A DNA stretch of 47,214 nucleotides, from assembly GCA_964391365.1 (NCBI GenBank), contig CAYMKW010000008.1, positions 1-47,214 on the forward strand. The letters are read 5' to 3'. Every line of letters starts with the position of its first letter. Within the stretch, counting starts at the first letter, position 1. The DNA comes from SXMI01 sp964391365 (GTDB taxonomy: Bacteria; Actinomycetota; Acidimicrobiia; Acidimicrobiales; Microtrichaceae). The notes under the pieces were generated by a model. It worked only from the letters and a program-made list of their open reading frames with translations. It searched no databases and was not told where the DNA came from. The position numbers and the translations under genes were made by a program. Shown piece after piece: positions 1 through 9,353 of this stretch.

Positions 1-19
1 GGCGTCAGGGGGTGGGGCG

Positions 20-751
20 TCAGGGGGCGGGGCGCTCGATCGAGATCCAGTCGCGGCCGTCGAGGTACGGCTGGAACGCATCCGCGATGTGCGCCAGGTC
101 CAGCGTTGTCTTGACGCGCTTGAGCTCGTACAGATGTGGGAAGCGTTCGACGGCGGCCACCACGTCCCAGAGCGCAGCGGCCTCGTCGCCCTGCGGCGCC
201 GGGACGATCACGGGGCCGAACCAGGCCCGCCCGCTCGGGAACACCAGCGTCGGGACGCCGAACCCGCCGCTGCGAGCCAACCGGTCGTGCTCGGCCCGGA
301 CCACGTCGATGGTGGTCGGATCGTCGATCGCCTCGGCGACCAGCCCCGGGTCCAGTCCCAGCTCGGCGAGGATCTCCTCGGAGGCGGCGGGGGAGTGGGG
401 CTTGCGGCCCTCCTCGTGCAGCCAACGTCCGGCGGCGGCGTAGTAGCGCTCGACGAGTTCGTTGCCGCCCCCGAGGTCGGTCTCGTTGCCGCCCCCGAGG
501 TCGGTCTCCCGACGGAGCCGCGCCGCCACCCGGAGCATGCCGAATCCGAACGACCAGGGTCGCTCCCACGGGTGCTTCTGGTGGGGCTCCCGGTTGAACT
601 CCTCGAGGGAGGCGAACCGCCAGGTGACGTCCACCAGGCCCTGGTCACGGATGTCGCGGAGCCAGAGCGACGTCTGGTAGGCGAACGGGCACATGATGTC
701 GAAGAAGCACTCGATCCGCACCGGGCTCGTCGTGTCGGGGGCGTCGTTCAT
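20..751 (-). CDS. DsbA-family thiol protein, Rv2466c (mycothiol nitroreductase)-like
   Basis: This 243-residue cytoplasmic thioredoxin-fold protein resembles the mycothiol-dependent nitroreductase Rv2466c. Near the N-terminus it has an active-site CPFA (C21-A24) after a beta strand, a mid-protein FGVPTLVF stretch holding the cis-proline loop, and a C-terminal HLYELKRVKTTLDL that matches the HFFELKRTRTE end of Rv2466c as I recall it. The second active-site cysteine is absent (CPFA, not CPWC), so any chemistry must be monothiol. Residues 82-97 are two exact copies of ETDLGGGN, made by a 24-bp tandem duplication. The ATG at 751 is chosen because TAGGGT lies exactly 6 nt upstream. It diverges from treS. 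Function is inferred from the family. Confidence 0.75.
   Translation of the reverse strand: MNDAPDTTSPVRIECFFDIMCPFAYQTSLWLRDIRDQGLVDVTWRFASLEEFNREPHQKHPWERPWSFGFGMLRVAARLRRETDLGGGNETDLGGGNELVERYYAAAGRWLHEEGRKPHSPAASEEILAELGLDPGLVAEAIDDPTTIDVVRAEHDRLARSGGFGVPTLVFPSGRAWFGPVIVPAPQGDEAAALWDVVAAVERFPHLYELKRVKTTLDLAHIADAFQPYLDGRDWISIERPAP
461..508. repeat. 24-bp perfect tandem duplication in the DsbA-like gene
   Basis: Two identical 24-bp units, 461-484 and 485-508, keep the reading frame and double the octapeptide ETDLGGGN in the helical insertion domain. There is no divergence between the copies, so the event is recent or is an assembly effect. Confidence 0.97.
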
Positions 752-757
752 GTCGTC

Positions 758-763
758 ACCCTA
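758..763 (-). promoter_or_regulatory. -10 element TAGGGT, leaderless start of the DsbA-like gene
   Basis: TAGGGT on the minus strand ends 6 nt before the ATG at 751. That spacing puts the transcription start on the start codon. No Shine-Dalgarno sequence is present. Confidence 0.6.
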
Positions 764-792
764 CGGCCACCACCGCGACCGGCCGCCGTCGG

Positions 793-798
793 TACGCT
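793..798 (+). promoter_or_regulatory. -10 element TACGCT, leaderless start of treS
   Basis: TACGCT is followed by 7 nt and then the GTG at 806. It supports this GTG over the much longer upstream reading frame, and it lies in the 54-bp divergent intergenic region. Confidence 0.6.
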
Positions 799-805
799 GA
801 TCGCC

Positions 806-2485
<1,680 letters not shown>

Positions 2486-2488
2486 GAC

Positions 2489-3850
2489 GTGGGCATCGAG
2501 GCCTCACGTTTCGCCCAGCAGCTGAGCGCGCTGCTCCCGCCGTTCCTGTCGGCGCAGCGGTGGTTCGCCGCGGCGGGGGAGCCGACCGTGACGGTGCGTC
2601 GCGTCGACACCCTGGCCGACTCCTGGCCCGCGCTCCTGTGGGTCCTCGTCGAGGTCCGCACGCCCCGCCAGCCGGGGCCGTTGCACTACCAGCTCCCGAT
2701 CGGCGTGGCCGACGCACCACCGCCGGACCTGGCGGACTCGGCGTACCTGGGGACCTGCACCACCTCGTCGGGGACCAGCCACCTCTTCGACGCCCTGGCC
2801 GACCCGACGATGGCCGCCGCCTTCTGCCGCCACGTCGACCCGGGTCTGGACTTCACGACGGTCCGCCCGGAGGAGGGCGAGCAGTCGAACACCTCGCTCG
2901 TGCTCGACGAGCGGTTCATCGTCAAGGTGTTCCGCCGGGTGCAGCCGGGAGCGAACCCGGACGTCGAGGTCACCGAGGCGCTCGGGCGGATCGGCTACGG
3001 CGGGGTCCCCGTTCCGCTCAGCGTCTGGCGTCGGGGCGAGACCGACCTGGCGGTGGTCCGACGCTACGAGCGGGCCCGGGGTGACGGGGTGTCGATCGCA
3101 TCCGACTCGCTCCGCGAGGTCGCCAATCGCCGCCGGCCGCCCCGGGACTGCCGGTTGGACTTCGCCGACGAGGCCGAGCGGCTCGGACAGGACGTGGCCC
3201 GACTCCACGTGGCGCTCGCCGAGGCCTTCGGCGTCGAGGCCGCCGACGGGGCGACCTGGGCCCTGGACATGTCGGCCCAGGCGCGTCGCGTGGCCGACGG
3301 GTACCTCGACACGGAGCGGATCGACGCCGTCTACCGGCGGCTGCGCGGCGCCGAGGACCTCGGCTCGGCGATCCGGATCCACGGCGACCTGCACCTGGGT
3401 CAGGTGCTCCGGGTGGCGAACCACTGGATGGTGCTCGACTTCGAGGGTGAGCCCGGCCGGCCGGTCGAGGAGCGGCGTCGGCCGTCCTCGCCTCTGCGCG
3501 ACGTGGCCGGGATGACCCGCTCGTTCCACTACGCCGCCGGCATGGCGCTGCGGGAGTGGCCGGTGCCCGACGATGAACTCCGGGTGCTGGTCGAGGCGTG
3601 GGCGGTCCGGTCGGTCAACGCGTTCCTGTCCGGCTACGCATCGGTCGACGAGGCCCACCGGCTCCTGCCGTCCGGACGCGGGGCCCGGGACGCGCTGCTC
3701 AGCGTGTTCGAGCTCGACAAGGCCGTCTACGAGGTGGCCTACGAGCTGAGCCACCGACCCGACCTGGTCGACCTGCCGATCCGAGCCGTCGAGGACCTGC
3801 TCGACAGCGAGTACCTCCCGGCCGGCGGCACCGGAGCCGGCGGCGGGTGA
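2489..3850 (+). CDS. pep2: Maltokinase (Pep2 / Mak)
   Basis: This 453-residue protein phosphorylates maltose to maltose-1-phosphate with ATP, the donor used by GlgE. The aminoglycoside-phosphotransferase-like core is clear: SNTSLVLDERFIVKVFRRV (nucleotide-binding lysine), the catalytic loop IHGDLHLGQVLR (D300) and the metal-binding DFEGEP (D317), followed by the family hallmark PLRDVAGMTRSFHYAAG. An N-terminal cap (residues 1-120, FLSAQRWFAAAGEP) is typical of free-standing maltokinases. It starts at GTG 2489, 3 nt after treS, and its TGA overlaps the glgB start by 4 nt, so the three genes form one operon. Confidence 0.92.
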   Translation: MGIEASRFAQQLSALLPPFLSAQRWFAAAGEPTVTVRRVDTLADSWPALLWVLVEVRTPRQPGPLHYQLPIGVADAPPPDLADSAYLGTCTTSSGTSHLFDALADPTMAAAFCRHVDPGLDFTTVRPEEGEQSNTSLVLDERFIVKVFRRVQPGANPDVEVTEALGRIGYGGVPVPLSVWRRGETDLAVVRRYERARGDGVSIASDSLREVANRRRPPRDCRLDFADEAERLGQDVARLHVALAEAFGVEAADGATWALDMSAQARRVADGYLDTERIDAVYRRLRGAEDLGSAIRIHGDLHLGQVLRVANHWMVLDFEGEPGRPVEERRRPSSPLRDVAGMTRSFHYAAGMALREWPVPDDELRVLVEAWAVRSVNAFLSGYASVDEAHRLLPSGRGARDALLSVFELDKAVYEVAYELSHRPDLVDLPIRAVEDLLDSEYLPAGGTGAGGG

Positions 3851-5784
3851 GCACCCCACTCCTCGGCGACGTCGACCGACACCTCCTCGCCGAGGGGCGT
3901 CACCGGCGGCTGTGGGAGGTGCTCGGCGGGCACCTGCTCGACCCGGACGGCGGTTCACCCGGGGCGAGGTTCGCCGTCTGGGCGCCCAACGCCCGCAGCG
4001 TCCGGGTGGTCGGGGACTGGAACCACTGGAGCGACGACCCGGCCCACAGCGTCCTGCTCGAGCCGCAGGGATCGACCGGTGTGCACGCCGGGGTCGACCC
4101 CCGGGCCCGTGCCGCTCAGGCCTACAAGTACGTCGTCGAGGAGCCCTCGGGTCGCCGGACGCTGCGGGCGGATCCCGTCGCCACGGCGGCCGAGGTGCCG
4201 CCGGCGACCGCCTCGGTGCTGCTCCCGTCCCGCCACGAGTGGCGCAGTGGCGACGAGCCGGGCGCAGACTGGCGGTCGGCCCGGGAGGTTCGCAATGCGG
4301 GTCGCATGTCGGTCTACGAGGTCCACCTGGGGTCGTGGCGACGCCATCCGGACGGCCGGCCGCACAGCTACCTCGAGCTCGCCGAGGAACTGCCGGCCTG
4401 GGCCGCCGGGCTGGGGTTCACCCACGTCGAGTTCCTCCCCGTGGCCACCCACCCCTTCGGCGGGTCCTGGGGCTACCAGGTCACCGGCTACTACGCGCCC
4501 GATGCCCGGGGTGGCTCACCCGACGACCTGCGGACGCTCGTCGACGCCTGCCACGCCCACGGGCTCGGGGTGCTCGTCGACTGGGTCCCGGCGCACTTCC
4601 CGCGGGACGCCTTCGCCCTCGCCCGCTTCGACGGGACGGCGCTCTACGAGCACGCCGACCCCCGTCGGGGTGAGCACCCGGACTGGGGCACGTTGGTGTT
4701 CAACCACGGACGTCGGGAGGTCCGGAACTTCCTGCTCGCCAACGCGCTCTACTGGCTGGAGGAGTTCCGTGTCGACGGGCTCCGGGTGGATGCCGTGGCC
4801 TCCATGCTCTACCGCGACTACTCGCGGGAGCCCGGCGAGTGGATCCCGAACGACGAGGGTGGCCGCGAGGACCACGAGGCCGTGGACTTCATCCGGGAGC
4901 TCACGTCGATCGTCGGTGACGAGCACCCGGGTGCGCTCGTCGTGGCCGAGGAGTCCACGTCGTGGCCGGGCGTCACGGCACCGGTCGACCGCGGCGGGCT
5001 CGGCTGCTCCCGCAAGTGGAACCTGGGCTGGATGCACGACACGCTCACGTACTTCGGCCGNNNNNNNNNNGATCCCGTCCACCGGCGGCACCACCACCAC
5101 GACCTGACCTTCCCCATGGTGTACGCGCCGCACGAGCGCTGGATCCTGCCGTTCAGCCACGACGAGGTCGTCCACGGGAAGGGCTCGCTGCTCACCCGCA
5201 TGCCGGGCGACGACTGGCAGCGGTTCGCGAACCTCCGGGCGCTCCTCGCCTGGCAGTGGTGCCATCCCGGCCGGCAGCTGCTCTTCATGGGCGGGGAGCT
5301 GGCCCAGGTGCGCGAGTGGTCCCACGACCGGGAGCTCGACTGGTGGTTGCTCGAGGATCCGGCCCACGACGGCGTCCGCCGGCTGGTCGCAGACCTCAAC
5401 GACCTGCAGGCCCGGCTGCCGGCGCTGTGGGTCGGCGACGACGACCCGTCGGGCACCTGCTGGTGGCTCGACGCCGATGATCGGGAGCAGTCGGTGTGCT
5501 CGCTGGCGAGGGTCGACCCGCTCGGCGGCGGTGTGGCCGTCGTCGCCGCCAACCTGACCCCCGTGCCGCGTCCGGGGTACCGCCTCGGTGTGCCGCGGCC
5601 GGGCGGCTGGCGGGTCGAGTGCTCGACCGACGACCTCCGGTTCGGCGGCAGCGGCCACGAGGTCGTCCCCGGTGGCGGCGACACGGTGGTCGCCGACCCC
5701 GACACGCCCTGGCAGGGCCAACCGGGTTCGCTGCTGGTCACCCTGCCGCCGCTCGCCGTCGTCGTCCTGGCCCCGCAGACCTGA
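3847..5784 (+). CDS. glgB: 1,4-alpha-glucan branching enzyme (contains a 10-N gap)
   Basis: A GH13 branching enzyme of about 645 residues that introduces alpha-1,6 branches into glycogen or maltodextrin. A single CBM48 domain (FAVWAPNARSVRVVGDWNHW) precedes the catalytic barrel: FLPVATHPFGGSWGYQVTGYY, nucleophile region RVDGLRVDAVASMLYRDYSR (D315), acid/base VVAEESTSWPGV (E368) and PFSHDEVVHGKGS (D439 as numbered through the gap). The GTG start overlaps the pep2 TGA (GTGA). Ten Ns at 5061-5070 fall between DTLTYFG and DPVHRRHHHHDLTF. Family members have just three residues between that Tyr and DP, so probably only about 1 nt is truly missing. The frame is preserved as given. Confidence 0.93.
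   Translation: MSTPLLGDVDRHLLAEGRHRRLWEVLGGHLLDPDGGSPGARFAVWAPNARSVRVVGDWNHWSDDPAHSVLLEPQGSTGVHAGVDPRARAAQAYKYVVEEPSGRRTLRADPVATAAEVPPATASVLLPSRHEWRSGDEPGADWRSAREVRNAGRMSVYEVHLGSWRRHPDGRPHSYLELAEELPAWAAGLGFTHVEFLPVATHPFGGSWGYQVTGYYAPDARGGSPDDLRTLVDACHAHGLGVLVDWVPAHFPRDAFALARFDGTALYEHADPRRGEHPDWGTLVFNHGRREVRNFLLANALYWLEEFRVDGLRVDAVASMLYRDYSREPGEWIPNDEGGREDHEAVDFIRELTSIVGDEHPGALVVAEESTSWPGVTAPVDRGGLGCSRKWNLGWMHDTLTYFGXXXXDPVHRRHHHHDLTFPMVYAPHERWILPFSHDEVVHGKGSLLTRMPGDDWQRFANLRALLAWQWCHPGRQLLFMGGELAQVREWSHDRELDWWLLEDPAHDGVRRLVADLNDLQARLPALWVGDDDPSGTCWWLDADDREQSVCSLARVDPLGGGVAVVAANLTPVPRPGYRLGVPRPGGWRVECSTDDLRFGGSGHEVVPGGGDTVVADPDTPWQGQPGSLLVTLPPLAVVVLAPQT
5061..5070. other. Assembly gap (10 N) inside glgB
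   Basis: Ten Ns interrupt a conserved GlgB motif. The reading frame is open on both sides and is the same frame when 10 nt are counted, so the true gap is congruent to 1 modulo 3. The family motif suggests 1 nt. Confidence 0.95.
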
Positions 5785-5816
5785 GTCGCACCAACCGGTC
5801 CGGTCGGCCCGCTCGG

Positions 5817-5822
5817 TATCGT
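5817..5822 (+). promoter_or_regulatory. -10 element TATCGT for the glycosyltransferase gene
   Basis: TATCGT in the 93-nt space after glgB predicts a transcript starting near 5829 with a leader of about 50 nt that carries an SD site. This contrasts with the leaderless arrangement of most genes here. Confidence 0.45.
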
Positions 5823-5831
5823 GTCCGCCGG

Positions 5832-5873
5832 GGCCCGGCGGCCGAGGCCCGGCGGCGGAGGCCCGGAGGGTGA
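5832..5873 (+). repeat. Three 14-bp tandem units ending in an SD site
   Basis: GGCCCGGCGGCCGA, GGCCCGGCGGCGGA and GGCCCGGAGGGTGA lie head to tail. The diverged third copy contains the GGAGGG (5865-5870) that serves as ribosome binding site for the GTG at 5878. Confidence 0.85.
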
Positions 5874-5877
5874 CGAC

Positions 5878-6915
5878 GTGGCGGAGTGGCAGTCGGACGA
5901 CGAGGACCTGGTCACGGTGGTGATCCCCGTGCGCAACGAGGGCGCGACGATCCGTCGCTGCCTGGAGTCGGTCCTCGCCCAGACGCACCGGAACCTCCAG
6001 GTCGTCGTGGTGGACGGCGAGTCCACCGACGACACCGTGGCGATCGTCGAGGAGTTCATCGACCGGGACCCGCGGGTCGAGCTGCTCGTCAACCCGCAGC
6101 GGATCGTCCCGAGCTCGCTCAACCTGGCACTCGGGTCGGCCCGGGGCGTCTGGTGGGTCCGCAACGACGGGCACTCGACCCTGCCGCCCGACTACGTCGA
6201 GCGGGCGGTGGCGCACCTGCGAACCGGCCGCTGGGGCGGCGTGGGCGGGCGGAAGGACGCTGTGGCCGACACCGACGAGGGTCGGGCGGTCGCCGCTGCG
6301 CTCGCCTCGCCCTTCGGCGTGGGCAACAGCACCTACCACCACGGCACGACCGAGCAGGTGGTCGACCACGTCCCGTTCGGCGCCTACCCGGTGGCCGTCC
6401 TCCGCGAGCTCGGTGGATGGGACGAGGACATGGTCACCAACCAGGACTACGAGTTCGACTACCGGGTCCGACGGTCCGGACGCGAGCTCCTGTTCGATCC
6501 GGCGCTGCGGATCGACTGGCGGTGTCCAGCGAGCATCCGGGCGTTCTCCCGTCAGTACCGGCGCTACGGCAGGGGGAAGGTGAACACGCTCCTGCGCCAC
6601 CCGGAGTCGGGAGCCGTCCGGCACTACGCCGCTCCGGCCCTGGTCGCCGGACTGGTCGTCGGGGCGCTCCTGATGCCGTTCCGCAGGCTCCGGGCGCTGG
6701 CGCTCGCCCCCTTCGTCGCCTACGGCCTGGCGCTGGCGGCCGCCTCGGCGCTCGCCGCCCGGTCCGTCCGGGGGTTCCGGTCCCGGCTGGCACTCCCGGC
6801 GGCGTTCGCCGCCATGCACCTGAGCTGGGGTGCGGGGTTCTGGGAGGAGCTCGGGAGGGTCCGTCGTGACCACGGTTGGTCGGCGGTGGCCCGCATCCTC
6901 CGCGGCGGACGCTGA
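5878..6915 (+). CDS. Family 2 glycosyltransferase, ExoA-like, membrane associated
   Basis: This 345-residue protein has a GT-A domain starting VTVVIPVRNEGATIRRCLESVL, a nucleotide-binding VVVDGESTDDT, WWVRNDGHSTLPPDY as the likely DxD region, and GGWDEDMVTNQDYEFDYRVRR as the acceptor/base region. Residues from about 245 form two or three hydrophobic segments, as in ExoA-type enzymes that act at the inner face of the membrane. The substrate is unknown; cell-surface polysaccharide synthesis is the family expectation. The frame stays open back to a GTG at 5821, but GTG 5878 has GGAGGG 7 nt upstream and puts the GT-A fold right at the N-terminus. Confidence 0.82.
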   Translation: MAEWQSDDEDLVTVVIPVRNEGATIRRCLESVLAQTHRNLQVVVVDGESTDDTVAIVEEFIDRDPRVELLVNPQRIVPSSLNLALGSARGVWWVRNDGHSTLPPDYVERAVAHLRTGRWGGVGGRKDAVADTDEGRAVAAALASPFGVGNSTYHHGTTEQVVDHVPFGAYPVAVLRELGGWDEDMVTNQDYEFDYRVRRSGRELLFDPALRIDWRCPASIRAFSRQYRRYGRGKVNTLLRHPESGAVRHYAAPALVAGLVVGALLMPFRRLRALALAPFVAYGLALAAASALAARSVRGFRSRLALPAAFAAMHLSWGAGFWEELGRVRRDHGWSAVARILRGGR

Positions 6916-6918
6916 CGG

Positions 6919-6924
6919 TACGTT
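6919..6924 (+). promoter_or_regulatory. -10 element TACGTT, leaderless start of the rhomboid gene
   Basis: TACGTT is followed by 6 nt and the GTG at 6931. It lies just past the glycosyltransferase stop codon. Confidence 0.6.
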
Positions 6925-6930
6925 GCGCAG

Positions 6931-7794
6931 GTGGATCCGACGATCACCACGACGTGTACGTGGCACCCGGACCGACCGGCGGGGGTCCGCTGTCAGCGTT
7001 GCGAACGGCCGATCTGTCCCTCCTGCATGGTGCCGGCCTCGGTCGGGTTCCACTGCCCGGAGTGCACCCGGGCCCGACCCCAGCAGGTGGTCACCGCCCG
7101 GGACCACTGGTCGACCGGTGCCGACGACCCGATCGTCGGGAAGGTGCTCATCGGGCTCAACGTGGCGCTCTTCGCCGTCGCGGCGCTGGCGGCCGGGTCG
7201 CTCAGCCGGACCGGCGGGCCGGTCTTCGAGCGCCTCGTCACCTGGGGCCCGTTCGTGGCCGACGGCGAGTGGTGGCGGTTGGTCACCGGAGCGTTCCTGC
7301 ACTCGGGGCCGCTCCACCTGGCCATGAACATGTTCCTGCTGTGGTTGCTCGCCAAGGAACTCGAGCCCGCGCTGGGGCACGTGAACTTCGGTCTCTGCTA
7401 CGCCGTGTCCGTGCTGGGCGGGGCGCTCGGCGTGGTGCTCCTGTCACCCAACGACCCGACCCTGGGTGCGTCGGGCGGGGTGTTCGGCCTGATGGGGGCG
7501 CTCGTCGTCCTGCAGTTGCGGGCCCGGCAGAACCCGTGGAACTCCGGCGTCGGCGGCCTGGTCGCCGTCAACCTGGTCCTGACCTTCGCGCTGCCCGGGA
7601 TCTCCATCGGCGGGCACCTCGGTGGACTGCTCGCCGGCGCCGTCGCCGGAGCGGTGGTGCAGCCGGTCCGCTGGCCCCAGACCTCGGCCGGGGTCCGGCC
7701 CGGATTCCTGAGCCTGTTCGGGGTCGGACTGTTCGTCCTGGCGATCGTGGCGGCGGGAGCGCTCGCCGCCGACCTCAACACCTTCGGTTTCTGA
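6931..7794 (+). CDS. Rhomboid-family intramembrane serine protease with N-terminal zinc-binding domain
   Basis: This 287-residue membrane protein carries the rhomboid Ser-His dyad: GASGGVFG with S181 and GGHLGG with H229, plus the family's EWWRLVTGAFLHSGPLHLAMNM loop region. About six or seven hydrophobic segments run from residue 70 to 285. The first 50 residues hold a cysteine/histidine cluster (C-x-W-H, C-x2-C, C-x2-C, H-C-x2-C) like a B-box or double-zinc-ribbon fold, which actinobacterial rhomboids often carry. It cleaves transmembrane substrates, here unknown. GTG 6931 is supported by TACGTT 6 nt upstream. A terminator-like dyad follows the stop. Confidence 0.9.
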   Translation: MDPTITTTCTWHPDRPAGVRCQRCERPICPSCMVPASVGFHCPECTRARPQQVVTARDHWSTGADDPIVGKVLIGLNVALFAVAALAAGSLSRTGGPVFERLVTWGPFVADGEWWRLVTGAFLHSGPLHLAMNMFLLWLLAKELEPALGHVNFGLCYAVSVLGGALGVVLLSPNDPTLGASGGVFGLMGALVVLQLRARQNPWNSGVGGLVAVNLVLTFALPGISIGGHLGGLLAGAVAGAVVQPVRWPQTSAGVRPGFLSLFGVGLFVLAIVAAGALAADLNTFGF

Positions 7795-7817
7795 GCCCCG
7801 CCGGGGCCCGTGGCTCA
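7792..7817. terminator. Bidirectional terminator-like hairpin between convergent genes
   Basis: TGAGCC (7792-7797) and GGCTCA (7812-7817) are complementary and contain the stop codons of both convergent genes. An alternative inner stem GCCCC/GGGGC lies at 7795-7807. There is no U-tract, as is common in high-GC Actinobacteria. Confidence 0.5.
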
Positions 7818-8288
7818 GCCGGCGGCCGGAGCGGGGTCGTCGCGCCGCGAGTCGGCGACGACCGACTGCAGGTTCACCAGGTTCCGCCGCCAGATCCGGC
7901 CGAGGACGGGCCGGGCCGCAGCGGCGCCCAGCGGTCCGCCCATCCACCAGGGGAACGTGAGCTCCTCGGTCCAGGTGAACCGGGACCGGCGGCCTCCGTC
8001 GAGGGGCTCGAGGCGGAACACCCCGGAACCCGTCACCATGCCGACGTGGCGGACGCCCATGGCGCGTCCCGGATCCCACTCGGTGATCTCCATGTGGTCG
8101 ACCAGTCGGAACGGGCCGACCGCCGTGTCGCAGTCGAAGGTGGTGCCGACCCCCGAGGTGGATGGTGACGTGAAGCGGATGGCCACCGCGTCCTCCATCC
8201 ACTCGACGTGGCTGGCGATGTCCTCCACGCAGGCCCAGACCTGTTCGGTGCTGGCATCGAGTTCGACGGAGACGGTGAGTTCGGCCAC
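7815..8288 (-). CDS. SRPBCC (START/polyketide cyclase-like) family protein
   Basis: This 157-residue protein has the SRPBCC layout: an initial strand LTVSVELDASTEQVWACVEDIASHVEWMEDAV (strand, two helices), curved strands through the middle with HMEITEWDPGRAMGVRHVG, and a long C-terminal helix RPVLGRIWRRNLVNLQSVV. Members bind hydrophobic ligands; the ligand cannot be read from sequence. The GTG at 8288 is preceded by TAGCCT at 6 nt. It converges on the rhomboid gene with a 20-bp gap and diverges from the thioesterase gene. Confidence 0.8.
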   Translation of the reverse strand: MAELTVSVELDASTEQVWACVEDIASHVEWMEDAVAIRFTSPSTSGVGTTFDCDTAVGPFRLVDHMEITEWDPGRAMGVRHVGMVTGSGVFRLEPLDGGRRSRFTWTEELTFPWWMGGPLGAAAARPVLGRIWRRNLVNLQSVVADSRRDDPAPAAG

Positions 8289-8294
8289 GAACGG

Positions 8295-8300
8295 AGGCTA
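8295..8300 (-). promoter_or_regulatory. -10 element TAGCCT, leaderless start of the SRPBCC gene
   Basis: TAGCCT on the minus strand, then 6 nt, then GTG at 8288. Confidence 0.6.
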
Positions 8301-8383
8301 CGGCCGGCCCGCCCGTCCGCCGAGCCGGCCCGACGTCACCGTGACTCCGGTCACCCGGTTCGTCCGGCGCGCCCACGGGGCGC

Positions 8384-8389
8384 CACCAT
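8384..8389 (+). promoter_or_regulatory. -10-like element CACCAT, leaderless start of the thioesterase gene
   Basis: CACCAT is followed by 6 nt and GTG at 8396. The ATG inside it (8388) is out of frame with the gene. Confidence 0.5.
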
Positions 8390-8395
8390 GACCCC

Positions 8396-9337
8396 GTGAG
8401 CATCCCGAGCACGACACCCGCCGAACTCCTCGCCCCCGGCGACGTCGTCCGGGACACCACGCCGCACCCGGTGGACGGCGTGCCGGGTCGGTCGACGACG
8501 ACGATCCCCGAGGCCTGGCGGGTCCTCTACGCGTTCGGCGGGACGACGATGGCCACGGCCATCCGTGCGGTGATCGCCGAGGTCGACCGGTCCGACCTGT
8601 CCTTGGTGTCCGCGGATGCGACGTTCTGCCAGGCGGTCCCGTGTGGTCCCGTGGCCGTCCAGGTGGAGGTGCTGCGACAGGGTCGAACCGGGGCCCAGGC
8701 GGTCGCCCGGCTGTGGGCGCTGGATCCCGCCGACGACCGGCCCGGAGGTCCGGGGGATCCGGCCGGCCCGGTGCGCAGTGACCTGGTGGTCACCTGCGTC
8801 CTCGGCCGACGGGACCCCGACACGCCGTTCCGGCTGCAGGGGGCCGAGCCGCCGACGGTCGGTGATCCGGACGACTATCCGCCCCGGCCCGCCGTCCCCG
8901 ACAACCCGTTCGCCGACATCCCGTACCACCGGCAGACCGACTGGCGGCTCGCCGACGGTCAGATGCACTGGGGACGCACCGACGTGCCACCCGGCGAACC
9001 GCGGGCGGCGTCGTGGTTCCGGTTCCACACCTCGCCGATGACCGGCGACGGCCGGTGGGAGCCCGGCGTGGTCGCCGTTCCGGGCGACGTCCTGGGGCCG
9101 GCGGTGGGCGCCGGAATCGGGTCGGCGCAGGGCCACTTCCTGATCCTCTCCCTGCAGATCGGCCTGCGTCTCGTCGACGAGGTGCGCACGGAGTGGATCC
9201 TGCAGCACACCCGGGCCCAGACGGCGGCGGACGGTTACGCCAGCGGGACGGCCGAACTGTGGGACCAGGACCGACGGCTCGTGGCCCTGGCCCACCAGAT
9301 CGCCAAGATCCAGCCCTTCACCGTTCCCGGTACCTGA
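8396..9337 (+). CDS. Acyl-CoA thioesterase-like double-hotdog protein
   Basis: This 313-residue protein has the TesB/thioesterase-superfamily arrangement of two hotdog domains. The N-terminal half has AWRVLYAFGGTTMATAIRAVIAEV (the hotdog helix) and FCQAVPCGPVAVQVEVLRQGRTGAQAVARLW (strands). The second half ends with LRLVDEVRTEWILQHTRAQTAADGYASGTAELWDQDRRLVALAHQI, which is typical of these enzymes. It probably hydrolyses acyl-CoA in the cytoplasm; the chain specificity is unknown. The GTG start follows a CACCAT -10-like hexamer. Confidence 0.75.
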   Translation: MSIPSTTPAELLAPGDVVRDTTPHPVDGVPGRSTTTIPEAWRVLYAFGGTTMATAIRAVIAEVDRSDLSLVSADATFCQAVPCGPVAVQVEVLRQGRTGAQAVARLWALDPADDRPGGPGDPAGPVRSDLVVTCVLGRRDPDTPFRLQGAEPPTVGDPDDYPPRPAVPDNPFADIPYHRQTDWRLADGQMHWGRTDVPPGEPRAASWFRFHTSPMTGDGRWEPGVVAVPGDVLGPAVGAGIGSAQGHFLILSLQIGLRLVDEVRTEWILQHTRAQTAADGYASGTAELWDQDRRLVALAHQIAKIQPFTVPGT

Positions 9338-9353
9338 CCGGGTCGCCGGGGCG

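Noticed and set aside
89..805. Extended N-terminus of TreS and similar long upstream extensions (19682 for mnmA, 30988 for gatB, 32942 for the lipoprotein, 11105 for the methyltransferase)
   Set aside because: The extensions are shadows of neighbouring genes. Family alignments and the TANNNT-N6/7 or GTGA signals support the later starts.
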